This document shows, one piece after another, positions 15,558-23,969 of a DNA stretch of 46,017 nt. A model generated the notes under the pieces. It was not told the origin of the DNA. It searched no databases and was given only the letters and a program-made list of their open reading frames with translations. Positions within the stretch are counted from its first letter, which is position 1. Each line of letters opens with the position of its first letter. Origin of the DNA: an uncultured Gammaproteobacteria bacterium (GTDB lineage Bacteria > Pseudomonadota > Gammaproteobacteria > Steroidobacterales > UBA11654); assembly GCA_902634075.1 (NCBI GenBank), contig CACPJA010000009.1:1-46017 (forward strand), read 5' to 3'. A program made the position numbers and the translations under genes.

Positions 15558-17279
15558 AAGATAAGTCTCTATATTTTCTTCAAGAACTGCTAATGGAAGC
15601 GCGCCTTGGCTTAGGACAGCATGATGAAACTCTTTGATATCAAAATCATCACCAAGCTGTTTTTTAGCTTTATTTTTCAGTTCTAATATCTTCAACTGTC
15701 CAATCTTATAAGCCAGCGCTTGTCCAGGCATAACCAGATATCGATCAATCTCATTTATGATATCTTGTTCGGTTTTAGCTGCATTAGCAGTAAAGAAATC
15801 GATCGCTTCTTGTCGAGTCCAGCCTTTATAATGCATCCCTGTATCCACAACTAGACGAACGGCTCGCCACATGTCATAAGTTAGAGCACCAAATCTAGAA
15901 TACGGATCTGAATAGAGTCCGATATCGTAGCCTAAACTCTCACTGTATAAGCCCCAACCCTCGACATAAGCCGTGTAACCAGAATATTTTCTAAAATTAG
16001 GTATGCCCTCAAGTTCCATAGCTAGAGCTATTTGAAGATGATGCCCGGGAACAGCCTCATGAACAGATAGGACTTCAATTTCATACTTAGGTCTAACCTC
16101 AGGTCGGTATAGGTTGACATAGTAATACCCAGCTCTAGATCCATCAGCTGCGGGTCTCATGTAATAAGCTGTAGTAGTATCAGGTGCTGATTCCATTGGT
16201 ATAGGCTTGATACCATAAGGTGTTCTGGGTAAGACTTTGAAAAGGCTAACCATCTCTGGATCAATTTTCTTGGATGTGGCTAAATAGGCCTCGAGTAATT
16301 CATCCTCAGTTTCATAGTAGAATTGCGGATCAGTTCTCAAGAAGGTCAAAAAATCATTGAAACTTCCGTCAAATTCTAAAGAATCTATCACTTCTTGCAT
16401 CTCGGAGCGAATACGTTCGACTTCAGATAAACCAATCTCATGAATCTCATCGGGAGTTAAATCAGTGGTGGTGTGGTATCTGGCTAAATTCTCATACCAT
16501 TCAAATCCATTTGGTAAATCAAGAACGCCGTATGTGGTTCTAGAAGCAGGGAGATATTCTTCAGTGAAAAAATCATTGAGCTTGTAATAGGCAGGAATAA
16601 CCTTACTCTTTATTACATCCCTAGCCATCGATTGGATTGTTTCACGATCTTGAATGTTTTCAGGGATATCTATAAACACTTTAAAGAATGGGCTTTCCTC
16701 TGAGTTATCAACCAATTGAAGCTGTATCTGATTGGCCACTCGTTGCATTAGGATATTTGGAGCTGTGATTTTTCTTTCTATGCCAAGCCTACCAAGATTG
16801 ATGTGTTGATCGATTAATGCGGGTAATTTCTCCAGTCTGACCAGCCAGTCTTTGTAGTCCTGTGAAGTATTAAAACTTAACCCTTCAGCAGTTTCATGTT
16901 CTAACTGAATACCTCCCCTTTGACCAAATGTAAGTAAATGACTATCAAACTTTTGTGCACGAACAGATCGCTCGTAATTGTATAAGAATAACCTGTAATT
17001 AAGTTGGTTCTCAATGGAGAGGCTCTGTGGATCAATTGATCTTATCTGCTCAAGCACCTCTCGAGTTTTCTTCTGTCGCTCTCTGACAGCACTTTCAGAA
17101 ATATCGGGCCAATCCTGATTAGCAGACTTGTCCCCCATAGAAGAGGCATAAACTGGGTTCTCTTGGATGCCTCTCTTCCATTCATCATCAAGAATCTGAT
17201 TAAAAGACTCATCATTACCTGTACCACAGGCACTAATAATTATAGATATCAGGGTAGTTAATAGAAATTTACTTTTCAT
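15543..17279 (-). CDS. DUF885 family lipoprotein (putative metallopeptidase)
   Basis: A 578-residue DUF885 protein with a lipoprotein signal: MKSKFLLTTLISIIISAC, giving a lipidated Cys18. The family signature HEAVPGHHLQ lies at residues 407-416 (His407, Glu408, His413), followed by the conserved YVEGWGLYSESLG segment whose Glu may be the third metal ligand. This HExxxGH-like arrangement suggests a zinc peptidase fold, but activity of the family is poorly defined. The start codon overlaps the stop of pgsA by four bases (ATGA), so it is read on the pgsA transcript. Presence with two S9 peptidases and an amidohydrolase supports a role in exported peptide breakdown, as inference. Confidence 0.85.
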   Translation of the reverse strand: MKSKFLLTTLISIIISACGTGNDESFNQILDDEWKRGIQENPVYASSMGDKSANQDWPDISESAVRERQKKTREVLEQIRSIDPQSLSIENQLNYRLFLYNYERSVRAQKFDSHLLTFGQRGGIQLEHETAEGLSFNTSQDYKDWLVRLEKLPALIDQHINLGRLGIERKITAPNILMQRVANQIQLQLVDNSEESPFFKVFIDIPENIQDRETIQSMARDVIKSKVIPAYYKLNDFFTEEYLPASRTTYGVLDLPNGFEWYENLARYHTTTDLTPDEIHEIGLSEVERIRSEMQEVIDSLEFDGSFNDFLTFLRTDPQFYYETEDELLEAYLATSKKIDPEMVSLFKVLPRTPYGIKPIPMESAPDTTTAYYMRPAADGSRAGYYYVNLYRPEVRPKYEIEVLSVHEAVPGHHLQIALAMELEGIPNFRKYSGYTAYVEGWGLYSESLGYDIGLYSDPYSRFGALTYDMWRAVRLVVDTGMHYKGWTRQEAIDFFTANAAKTEQDIINEIDRYLVMPGQALAYKIGQLKILELKNKAKKQLGDDFDIKEFHHAVLSQGALPLAVLEENIETYLLEVK

Positions 17280-17848
17280 AAGTTTTCGCCTTTAGATATT
17301 ATCGGCCATGCTTTAAATAGATAAATAAACATGGTCCAAAGAGTAAGTACAACAGAACCAATAAGACAAATGGTTCCAATAAGATAAATGTCGATCCCAA
17401 AAAGAGGCTTTGAGAATAACATACAGGATAACCCAAGCATCTGAACAATAGTTTTAAGCTTAGCAAAGCCGATCACAGAAACATGATGTCTTTCTCCTAG
17501 TTCTGCCATCCACTCGCGAAGAGCAGAGATAGTAATTTCTCGACCTATAATAATTGATGCAATCAGTGCATTAATTAAAGAGGGATCACTCTGTACAATT
17601 AAAATTAAAGCAACAGACACTATCAGTTTATCTGCAACTGGATCAAGGAAAGCCCCAAACCTTGAAGACAAATCATATTCCCTAGCAACCCATCCATCAA
17701 ACCAGTCGGTCAATGCAGCTAGAATAAAAACAATTGCTGCGATAGGTCTAGCATTGTCAATCGGTGAAAAAAATAAAGCTGCAATCAAAGGGATGCTTGC
17801 GATCCTGAATAGAGTTAATAGATTTGCGAAATTAAGAGTTGTTTTCAT
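17276..17848 (-). CDS. pgsA: CDP-diacylglycerol--glycerol-3-phosphate 3-phosphatidyltransferase
   Basis: Inner-membrane enzyme that makes phosphatidylglycerol phosphate, the first committed step of acidic phospholipid synthesis. The CDP-alcohol phosphatidyltransferase motif is complete: Asp48-x2-Asp51-Gly-x2-Ala-Arg-x8-Gly65-x3-Asp69-x3-Asp73. Four or five hydrophobic helices and a length of 190 residues fit PgsA. It lies 32 bases downstream of uvrC on the same strand, the classic uvrC-pgsA gammaproteobacterial order. The tRNA genes that often follow pgsA in gammaproteobacteria are absent here; a DUF885 gene overlaps its end instead. Confidence 0.93.
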   Translation of the reverse strand: MKTTLNFANLLTLFRIASIPLIAALFFSPIDNARPIAAIVFILAALTDWFDGWVAREYDLSSRFGAFLDPVADKLIVSVALILIVQSDPSLINALIASIIIGREITISALREWMAELGERHHVSVIGFAKLKTIVQMLGLSCMLFSKPLFGIDIYLIGTICLIGSVVLTLWTMFIYLFKAWPIISKGENL

Positions 17849-17880
17849 TTCTTGATTATAATATCTAATTTTTAAAATAA

Positions 17881-19707
17881 TTAACTAGCATTAAAGTGTT
17901 TGTATATTTTTTTGGCCAGATTGTCGTTAATACCTCTAACCGTCATTAAATCCTCCACAGAAGCTCTTTTAATCTCTTGCATACCTCCAAATTGTTTTAA
18001 TAAGTTTCTTTTTTTACTAGGCCCAATTCCATCGATCGATTGTATATCTGAAGTCAGTAATCGTTTTCGTTTCTTATTCCGATGTCCCGTGATTGCAAAC
18101 CGATGTGCTTCATCTCTTATTGATTGAACTAAAAACTTAGCTGATGAGTTCTTTGACAATCTAAGGGGCGTTTTATTGTCGTTCAAAAACACACGATCTT
18201 GACTTGAATGACGTCTAGACCCTTTAGCAATCCCCAAAACAGGAATTCCTATGATTCCTAAGTCTTTTAGCACATTCATCGCAATATTCACCTGACCCTT
18301 TCCCCCATCGACAAGAACGATATCAGGTAATGCTCTAGATTCTTTTATACTCCTAGAATAATGACGATTCAGAGCTTGTGACATTGCTGCATAATCATCC
18401 CCTTTTTTTATCCCACTAATATTAAATCGCCTGTAATCTTTTTTGTTAAACCCTTCTCGATTAAATGACACGCATGAAGCAACACATTTATCACCCATAA
18501 TATGGCTTACATCAAAGCATTCAATGTGCTGAACAATTACTTCATTATCGATGATTTCAGAAAGATCAAATAGTTGTGCCTCTATCGAGGCTTTAGAAGC
18601 TAATTTAGATTTTAATGATTCAACTGCATTCGATGTCGCGATCTCTAACCACTTTCTTCTATATGATTTAACGCGATGTTTTATCTTTACTTTAACCCCA
18701 GATTCATCAGTAATAGCTTCGCTTAAAAGTTTTATATTTCCTAAATTAAAATTGACTAGGATTTCTTCAGGGGGTTGATGCTCAGAGTAATATTGCATTA
18801 GAAATGATTCGAGGATCTCATCAGGATCAGTCATCCTTGTCCTCTTTGGATAAAATGATCTGTTGCCTAAGATTTGTCCTTTCCTAATAAAAAGGACTGA
18901 AATACAAAACATCCCAGAGGACTCACAAAGTGATATGGCATCAACATTAATGATATTCGAACCATCGACAAACTGATGCGATTGAATAACTTTAAGTGAG
19001 CTAATTTGATCTCTAAAAAAAGCGGCTTTTTCATAGTCTTGCTGTGAAGAAGCATCATCCATTTTTGCAATAAATTTATCAATAATAGATTGATCGTTGC
19101 CTTTTAAGTAATCTAGAGCCTGATCAACATTAAACCGGTATTCTTCCTCTGAGACCATGTTGACGCATGGACCTGAGCATCTTTTAATTTGAAACTGCAA
19201 GCACGGTCTAGATCGATTTCTATAAAACGACTCGTCACAATTTCTCAATAAAAAAATCTTTTGTAATTGGCTCAAGGTATTTCTCACAGCATTCACATTC
19301 GGGTAAGGCCCAAAATATTCCGATTGTTTTATATTCTTTTTACCTCGATGAAAAGAGAATCTTGGAAATTGATGTTTAGTATTTACCTCAATGTATGGGT
19401 AACTCTTCCCATCCTTAAGTAAAACATTGAACTTGGGACTGTGTTTTTTTATAAGTGTATTTTCTAGAATTAATGCCTCTCTCTCGGTACGAGTTACTGT
19501 AACTGATATTGAATCAGTATCTTTTAAGATGGCTTCTTGCTTCTCCTTAGAATTATTCGAAGTGAAATAACTGCTGACTCTTTTTTTCAGATTTTTTGCC
19601 TTACCGACATAAATTACCACCTCTTTTGTGTTCATCATACAATAAACACCTGGTCTATTACTGAGACGCTTTGAGTAATTTTTAAGGGTATTTAATCTTT
19701 GATTCAT
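17881..19707 (-). CDS. uvrC: UvrABC excinuclease subunit C
   Basis: Dual-incision nuclease of nucleotide excision repair. The N-terminal GIY-YIG domain is clear (GVY at 20-22, IYVGKAKNLKKR at 32-43, catalytic Glu in REALILEN). Four cysteines with the spacing C-x11-C-x7-C-x3-C in the NCDESFYRNRSRPCLQF...CSGPC region match the iron-sulfur cluster site known in UvrC. A UVR/UvrB-binding region follows (about 205-240), then the RNase H-like nuclease domain with DVSH and VDGGKGQ motifs, and a C-terminal double helix-hairpin-helix (about 550-605). Its 608 residues are the normal length. Starts four bases after the mazG stop and leads into pgsA. Confidence 0.97.
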   Translation of the reverse strand: MNQRLNTLKNYSKRLSNRPGVYCMMNTKEVVIYVGKAKNLKKRVSSYFTSNNSKEKQEAILKDTDSISVTVTRTEREALILENTLIKKHSPKFNVLLKDGKSYPYIEVNTKHQFPRFSFHRGKKNIKQSEYFGPYPNVNAVRNTLSQLQKIFLLRNCDESFYRNRSRPCLQFQIKRCSGPCVNMVSEEEYRFNVDQALDYLKGNDQSIIDKFIAKMDDASSQQDYEKAAFFRDQISSLKVIQSHQFVDGSNIINVDAISLCESSGMFCISVLFIRKGQILGNRSFYPKRTRMTDPDEILESFLMQYYSEHQPPEEILVNFNLGNIKLLSEAITDESGVKVKIKHRVKSYRRKWLEIATSNAVESLKSKLASKASIEAQLFDLSEIIDNEVIVQHIECFDVSHIMGDKCVASCVSFNREGFNKKDYRRFNISGIKKGDDYAAMSQALNRHYSRSIKESRALPDIVLVDGGKGQVNIAMNVLKDLGIIGIPVLGIAKGSRRHSSQDRVFLNDNKTPLRLSKNSSAKFLVQSIRDEAHRFAITGHRNKKRKRLLTSDIQSIDGIGPSKKRNLLKQFGGMQEIKRASVEDLMTVRGINDNLAKKIYKHFNAS

Positions 19708-19711
19708 CAGA

Positions 19712-20482
19712 CTATTCAGTTGCTTTTACCTGCTCCCATAAATCATCAAGTTCTCTAGATGACATATTTGAAAACTCCTTGTTAGATTGCTTTAACAATT
19801 GTTCCATAGCTCTGAAACGTCGTTCAAACTTTCTATTAGCCTTTCTTATTGCGGTTTCAGGGTCAATTGAAGTATGCCTTGATAGACTCACGACACTAAA
19901 TAAAAGATCGCCAGCCTCCTCTTCAATATCTGTTTTATTTCCGTCTGTTATAGCCACTTTAAGTTCGTCAATTTCTTCTTCAATTTTATTAATCACACCA
20001 CTAACATCATTCCAATCAAAACCAACTGAACGAGCCCTCTTGCCGATCTTATAGGCTCTATTTAACGCAGGCTGATTTGAACCTACATCATCTAGAACAC
20101 TTTTAATGTCTTTCTTTTGTTTTCTTTCCTCAATTTTAATCCGCTCCCAATTGTCTGTCTGTGTCTGAGCATCTTTTATTGATTTGTCTGCAAACACATG
20201 TGGGTGTCTTTGAGTTAATTTTTCAGAAATTGAATCAACAACATCATCGAAAGTAAATAAATTCATTTCTTCTGCCATGCTCGAATGAAATGTCACTTGA
20301 AACAATAGATCGCCTAATTCATCTTTAAGCGAGTCATAGTCCTTGTTTTCTATTGCCTCAACAACCTCGTAGGCCTCTTCTATTGCACAATGAGCAATAG
20401 ACTCAAATGTTTGCTCCCTATCCCAAGGACATCCCTTATCAGGATCTCTAAGTTTTGAGGTGATTTGGTGTAATTTTTTCAA
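19712..20482 (-). CDS. mazG: Nucleoside triphosphate pyrophosphohydrolase MazG
   Basis: Hydrolyses nucleoside triphosphates to monophosphate and pyrophosphate, cleaning the pool or tuning ppGpp-related responses. Two MazG domains are seen: the first with CPWDREQTFESI, EEAYEVVEAI and DELGDLLFQVTFH, the second with EEIDELKVAI and EEEAGDLLFSVVSL. The 256-residue length is that of the E. coli enzyme. The start is TTG at 20482; it is supported by GGAGG on the minus strand five bases upstream (20488-20492) and by the standard N-terminus MKKLHQITSKLRDPDKGCPWD. Part of a minus-strand run Nudix-mazG-uvrC-pgsA. Confidence 0.94.
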   Translation of the reverse strand: MKKLHQITSKLRDPDKGCPWDREQTFESIAHCAIEEAYEVVEAIENKDYDSLKDELGDLLFQVTFHSSMAEEMNLFTFDDVVDSISEKLTQRHPHVFADKSIKDAQTQTDNWERIKIEERKQKKDIKSVLDDVGSNQPALNRAYKIGKRARSVGFDWNDVSGVINKIEEEIDELKVAITDGNKTDIEEEAGDLLFSVVSLSRHTSIDPETAIRKANRKFERRFRAMEQLLKQSNKEFSNMSSRELDDLWEQVKATE

Positions 20483-20487
20483 TATTC

Positions 20488-20492
20488 CCTCC
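20488..20492 (-). promoter_or_regulatory. Shine-Dalgarno site deciding the TTG start of mazG
   Basis: On the minus strand GGAGG stands five bases before the TTG at 20482. This is optimal spacing and explains initiation at a TTG codon. Confidence 0.7.
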
Positions 20493-20494
20493 CG

Positions 20495-21106
20495 TTATTG
20501 AATTGAACTGCAAAATTTTCTTATGATTTGTGCCGTAAGACCCCAAATATAATATTGCTTATAGGTGTAACTATATACAGACCATTTTATTTGGTCATAA
20601 ATCTTATATTCGTGCATAAGATTTTCCTGATCTATGAAAAAATCTATAGGCACATGAAAAATTTCCTCTACTTCATCTTCATTTGCAACAGGCTTAAAAT
20701 CATTTGTTATCAAAGCAATTACTGGGGTAACTATAAATCCTGTTCCTAAGCTGATTTGAGGAGGAACAAATCCTATGATTTCTGATGATTGCTGTGACAA
20801 ACCTATCTCCTCATAAGCCTCTCTCTTCGCTGTTTCTATAATACTATTATCATGTGTTTGATCAAAAGAGCCCCCTGGAAAACTAATCTCTCCCGCATGA
20901 TTCTTAAGTTTAGTTGCCCTCTTAGTGAATATTAAATCCATTCCTGAAGTGGATTGCTGAAGACCCAAAAGAACACCCGCATGCTTTAGTTTTATATTTT
21001 GCAAATAACCTTTAACTATATGCTCTGGCAATCTATTCATTACCTCAGAAACAGGATCGTCAGAAGGTCGTGTATGTTGAAAACTCTCTCTTATCTTATT
21101 CAACAT
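20495..21106 (-). CDS. Nudix hydrolase, CoA pyrophosphatase-like (NudL type)
   Basis: Cytoplasmic Nudix enzyme of 203 residues. The Nudix box is complete (G-x5-E-x7-REAYEEIGL) and is preceded by the KNHAGEISFPGG segment characteristic of the NudL/CoA-diphosphatase group, which cleaves coenzyme A or its derivatives to phosphopantetheine and 3',5'-ADP. The C-terminal half (VPIDFF, WGLTAQIIRKF) also fits NudL. It lies 12 bases upstream of the mazG TTG and 14 bases downstream of fumC on the same strand. Substrate assignment is by motif only; other nucleotide diphosphate substrates cannot be excluded. Confidence 0.87.
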   Translation of the reverse strand: MLNKIRESFQHTRPSDDPVSEVMNRLPEHIVKGYLQNIKLKHAGVLLGLQQSTSGMDLIFTKRATKLKNHAGEISFPGGSFDQTHDNSIIETAKREAYEEIGLSQQSSEIIGFVPPQISLGTGFIVTPVIALITNDFKPVANEDEVEEIFHVPIDFFIDQENLMHEYKIYDQIKWSVYSYTYKQYYIWGLTAQIIRKFCSSIQ

Positions 21107-21120
21107 GAGACAGAGAATTA

Positions 21121-22497
21121 TTATCGGTTTTGAGTAAGTTTAAGAGGGTCCAGAATATCTTTTAAGGTTTTCTCGTCAAGATCTGTTTCTTCAAGTGCTA
21201 CATCGATAATCGATCGTTTTTCTTGATAAGCTTTTTTTACAATTTTGGCGCCTGCTTCATATCCAATCTTGGAGTTAAGAGCTGTGACTAATATTGGATT
21301 CTTACCTAAGACTTCGTTGATATTATCAAGATTAACTTCAAATCCTTTAATAGCTTTATCTGCCAATGCATAACATGAGTTGGTTAATAATTTCATTGAT
21401 TCAATAAGATCATAAGCAATGAGGCTTAACATCAAATTGAGCTGAAAATTTCCAGACTGAGCTGCTCGACTAACCGTGGCATCATGTCCAAAGACTTGAG
21501 CAGCTACCATACAAACAGATTCCGGTATAACAGGATTAACTTTTCCAGGCATTATACTGCTCCCAGGTTGTAAAGCTGGCAATGTGATCTCGCCAAGTCC
21601 GCCTAGTGGGCCACTGCTCATCCATCTAAGATCATTCGCAATCTTTGTAAGAGCAACTGCAAGACTCCTGTTAGCTGATGAAGCTAATAATGATCGATCT
21701 TGAGAGCTTATAGCATGGAATAAATCGCTTGAAGGCTTGAAATTAAGTCCAGTTTTTTTATTCATTAATTCGCATGCTCTTATTCCAACATCAGGGTGTG
21801 AATTAACTCCAGTACCAACTGCAGTTCCACCTATTGCTAGTTCCTGGATTTCTTCTAGCGCATTCTCAAACTGTTTTATGGAATCACTGACTGAAGCCGA
21901 CCAACCGCCCATTTCCTGAGCCATAGTTATTGGCATTGCGTCTTGTAAATGAGTGCGACCCATCTTCACGACTGAAGTTAGTGTAGATGCTTTGTCATTA
22001 ATTGTTTTTTCTAGATGAACTGCGGCTGGAATCATATGTTCATGAAGGTAAATTGCCACAGATATGGAGAGCGCCGATGGAATAACATCATTACTACTTT
22101 GCCCAAGATTAACATCATCATTGGGATGGATTTCAATATTGTCATTCGAGCCAAGATTTGCAATGACTTCGTTCATATTCATGTTAGTGCTGGTTGCGGA
22201 CCCTGATTGAAAAACCTCAACAGGAAACTGGTCAGCAAATTCACCTTCCGAGATCTTTAGGGCAATATCTTTTATAGCGTCAGCTTTTTCAGAGGGTAGT
22301 AAATCTAATTCAGAGTTAGCTGATGCGAGAGACCATTTTAAGAGTGCCAGAGCTTTAATATATTGTTCTGGCATCATGTAACCGCTTATTTGGAAGTTCT
22401 CAACTGCTCTTTGTGTTTGAGCACCCCATTTTTTATCAGCTGGTACTTTGAGTTCGCCCATGCTGTCTTTTTCTATTCTAAAGTCTTTATCAGCCAA
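21121..22497 (-). CDS. fumC: Class II fumarate hydratase
   Basis: Interconverts fumarate and malate in the TCA cycle; oxygen-stable, iron-free tetramer. The 458-residue protein shows the fumarase/aspartase signature GSSIMPGKVNP, the upstream GSATSTNMNMNEV and GRTHLQDAMPITM motifs, and the N-terminal DSMGELKVPADKKWGAQTQRAVENF typical of FumC. Start codon is TTG at 22497, backed by AGGAG on the minus strand six bases upstream; the first ATG inside would remove conserved sequence. Divergent from purB, sharing an upstream region of about 95 bases. Confidence 0.96.
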   Translation of the reverse strand: MADKDFRIEKDSMGELKVPADKKWGAQTQRAVENFQISGYMMPEQYIKALALLKWSLASANSELDLLPSEKADAIKDIALKISEGEFADQFPVEVFQSGSATSTNMNMNEVIANLGSNDNIEIHPNDDVNLGQSSNDVIPSALSISVAIYLHEHMIPAAVHLEKTINDKASTLTSVVKMGRTHLQDAMPITMAQEMGGWSASVSDSIKQFENALEEIQELAIGGTAVGTGVNSHPDVGIRACELMNKKTGLNFKPSSDLFHAISSQDRSLLASSANRSLAVALTKIANDLRWMSSGPLGGLGEITLPALQPGSSIMPGKVNPVIPESVCMVAAQVFGHDATVSRAAQSGNFQLNLMLSLIAYDLIESMKLLTNSCYALADKAIKGFEVNLDNINEVLGKNPILVTALNSKIGYEAGAKIVKKAYQEKRSIIDVALEETDLDEKTLKDILDPLKLTQNR

Positions 22498-22503
22498 AAT
22501 TAT

Positions 22504-22508
22504 CTCCT
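22504..22508 (-). promoter_or_regulatory. Shine-Dalgarno site deciding the TTG start of fumC
   Basis: AGGAG on the minus strand ends six bases before the TTG at 22497. It supports TTG over the internal ATG twelve codons later. Confidence 0.7.
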
Positions 22509-22593
22509 ATGAATATATGATAATACACAGAGAATAGCAGTCACAGAAGAAACTTTCGTGTATCATTCAATTTTAAGAATATAGGTGGTTGAA

Positions 22594-23958
22594 ATGAACG
22601 ACGATCAGCTACAAACAATTTCTCCTATTGACGGCAGATATATAGAAAAAACTGCACACTTGAGAGAATACTTTAGTGAGTCAGCGCTCATGCGCTACCG
22701 AGTGCTAACGGAAATAAGATGGTTAGTGTTTCTTTCTGAGCATAATGACCTGCAGCAAATTCCAACATTATCAGATGATTTAAAGAGACAACTCGATGAA
22801 ATCATTACTCAATTTTCAATCGATGATGCTAAAGCCATTAAATCCATTGAGAAAGAAACCAATCATGATGTAAAGGCGGTGGAATATTTCCTCCAAGAGA
22901 AACTTAGTAATCTATCAGGTGGAAAAGACTTAATACCGTTTATTCATTTTGCCTGTACCTCAGAAGACATAAACAATATTTCCTATGCAATCATGATAAA
23001 AGATGCGTGTAAGTCTCAATATAAAGAATTAAATCTACTGCGAGAAACATTGAGAGATTATTCTCATCAATGGGCAGAAGATGTAATGCTATCTCGAACT
23101 CATGGACAAGCTGCCAGTCCGACAACCATGGGCAAAGAACTTGCCAATTTTGTATCTCGTCTTGATCAGCAGATAACAGTATTAGAGGGGATAGAATATA
23201 GAGCGAAGATGAACGGTGCTGTTGGCAACTTTAATGCCCATAAAATTGCCTATCCTGAAATAAACTGGATTGACTTAAGCTCAGCATTTATTGAAAGCTT
23301 AGGATTAACCAATAACCTATACACCACACAGATTGAGCCTCATGATTGGATGGCAGAACTATTTCATGCCCTGATAAGAATTAACAATATCTGTCTAGAC
23401 TTAAGCAGAGACATATGGACCTATATCTCTTGGGGTTATTTTAAACAAACCATTAAATCATCAGAGGTTGGATCTTCGACGATGCCGCATAAAGTAAACC
23501 CGATTGATTTCGAAAACGCCGAGGGTAATCTGGGATTAGCCAATTCAATTCTGGATCATCTTGCTTCAAAATTAGTGATATCAAGACTTCAAAGAGATTT
23601 GAGTGATTCAACTGCACAGCGAAATATAGGATCTGCATTTGCCTATATGTCAATTGCGAACCAATCCCTAATAAAAGGCCTCAATAAGATAAAAATTGAT
23701 AAAGAGATGCTAAATGATGATTTAGATAAGAATCAGGAAATATTAGCAGAAGCCATCCAGACTATATTGAGAAGAGAGCAAATTGAAGATGCTTATGAAC
23801 ACTTAAAGAAACTCACAAGAGGCAGAACTCTCGATAAAAACACACTAATAACTTTTATCGATTCTCTGGAAGTGAGTGATTCAGTAAAAAATGAACTCAA
23901 AGACCTTTCACCTAAAAACTATATTGGGGTTGCCTCAAAATTAGCCAAAAAGATTTAA
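22594..23958 (+). CDS. purB: Adenylosuccinate lyase
   Basis: Catalyses two steps of purine synthesis: SAICAR to AICAR plus fumarate, and adenylosuccinate to AMP plus fumarate. The signature GSSTMPHKVNPIDFENAEGN, the TSEDINN motif and SRTHGQAASPTTMGKE are all present. The 454-residue length matches the E. coli-type enzyme (456). I start at the ATG at 22594, which has AGGTGG five to six bases upstream (22583-22588), rather than at the GTG three codons earlier that lies inside that ribosome site. The stop TAA touches the beginning of mnmA, which indicates coupled translation. Confidence 0.96.
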   Translation: MNDDQLQTISPIDGRYIEKTAHLREYFSESALMRYRVLTEIRWLVFLSEHNDLQQIPTLSDDLKRQLDEIITQFSIDDAKAIKSIEKETNHDVKAVEYFLQEKLSNLSGGKDLIPFIHFACTSEDINNISYAIMIKDACKSQYKELNLLRETLRDYSHQWAEDVMLSRTHGQAASPTTMGKELANFVSRLDQQITVLEGIEYRAKMNGAVGNFNAHKIAYPEINWIDLSSAFIESLGLTNNLYTTQIEPHDWMAELFHALIRINNICLDLSRDIWTYISWGYFKQTIKSSEVGSSTMPHKVNPIDFENAEGNLGLANSILDHLASKLVISRLQRDLSDSTAQRNIGSAFAYMSIANQSLIKGLNKIKIDKEMLNDDLDKNQEILAEAIQTILRREQIEDAYEHLKKLTRGRTLDKNTLITFIDSLEVSDSVKNELKDLSPKNYIGVASKLAKKI

Positions 23959-23969
23959 TTATAGTCGGT

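Noticed and set aside
17860-17880. tRNA genes near uvrC-pgsA, as found in many gammaproteobacteria
   Set aside because: The gaps around pgsA are 32 bases or overlapping, too small for any tRNA gene.
22585-22593. GTG as the start of purB
   Set aside because: The GTG lies inside the AGGTGG ribosome site; the ATG at 22594 has correct spacing and gives the standard N-terminus.
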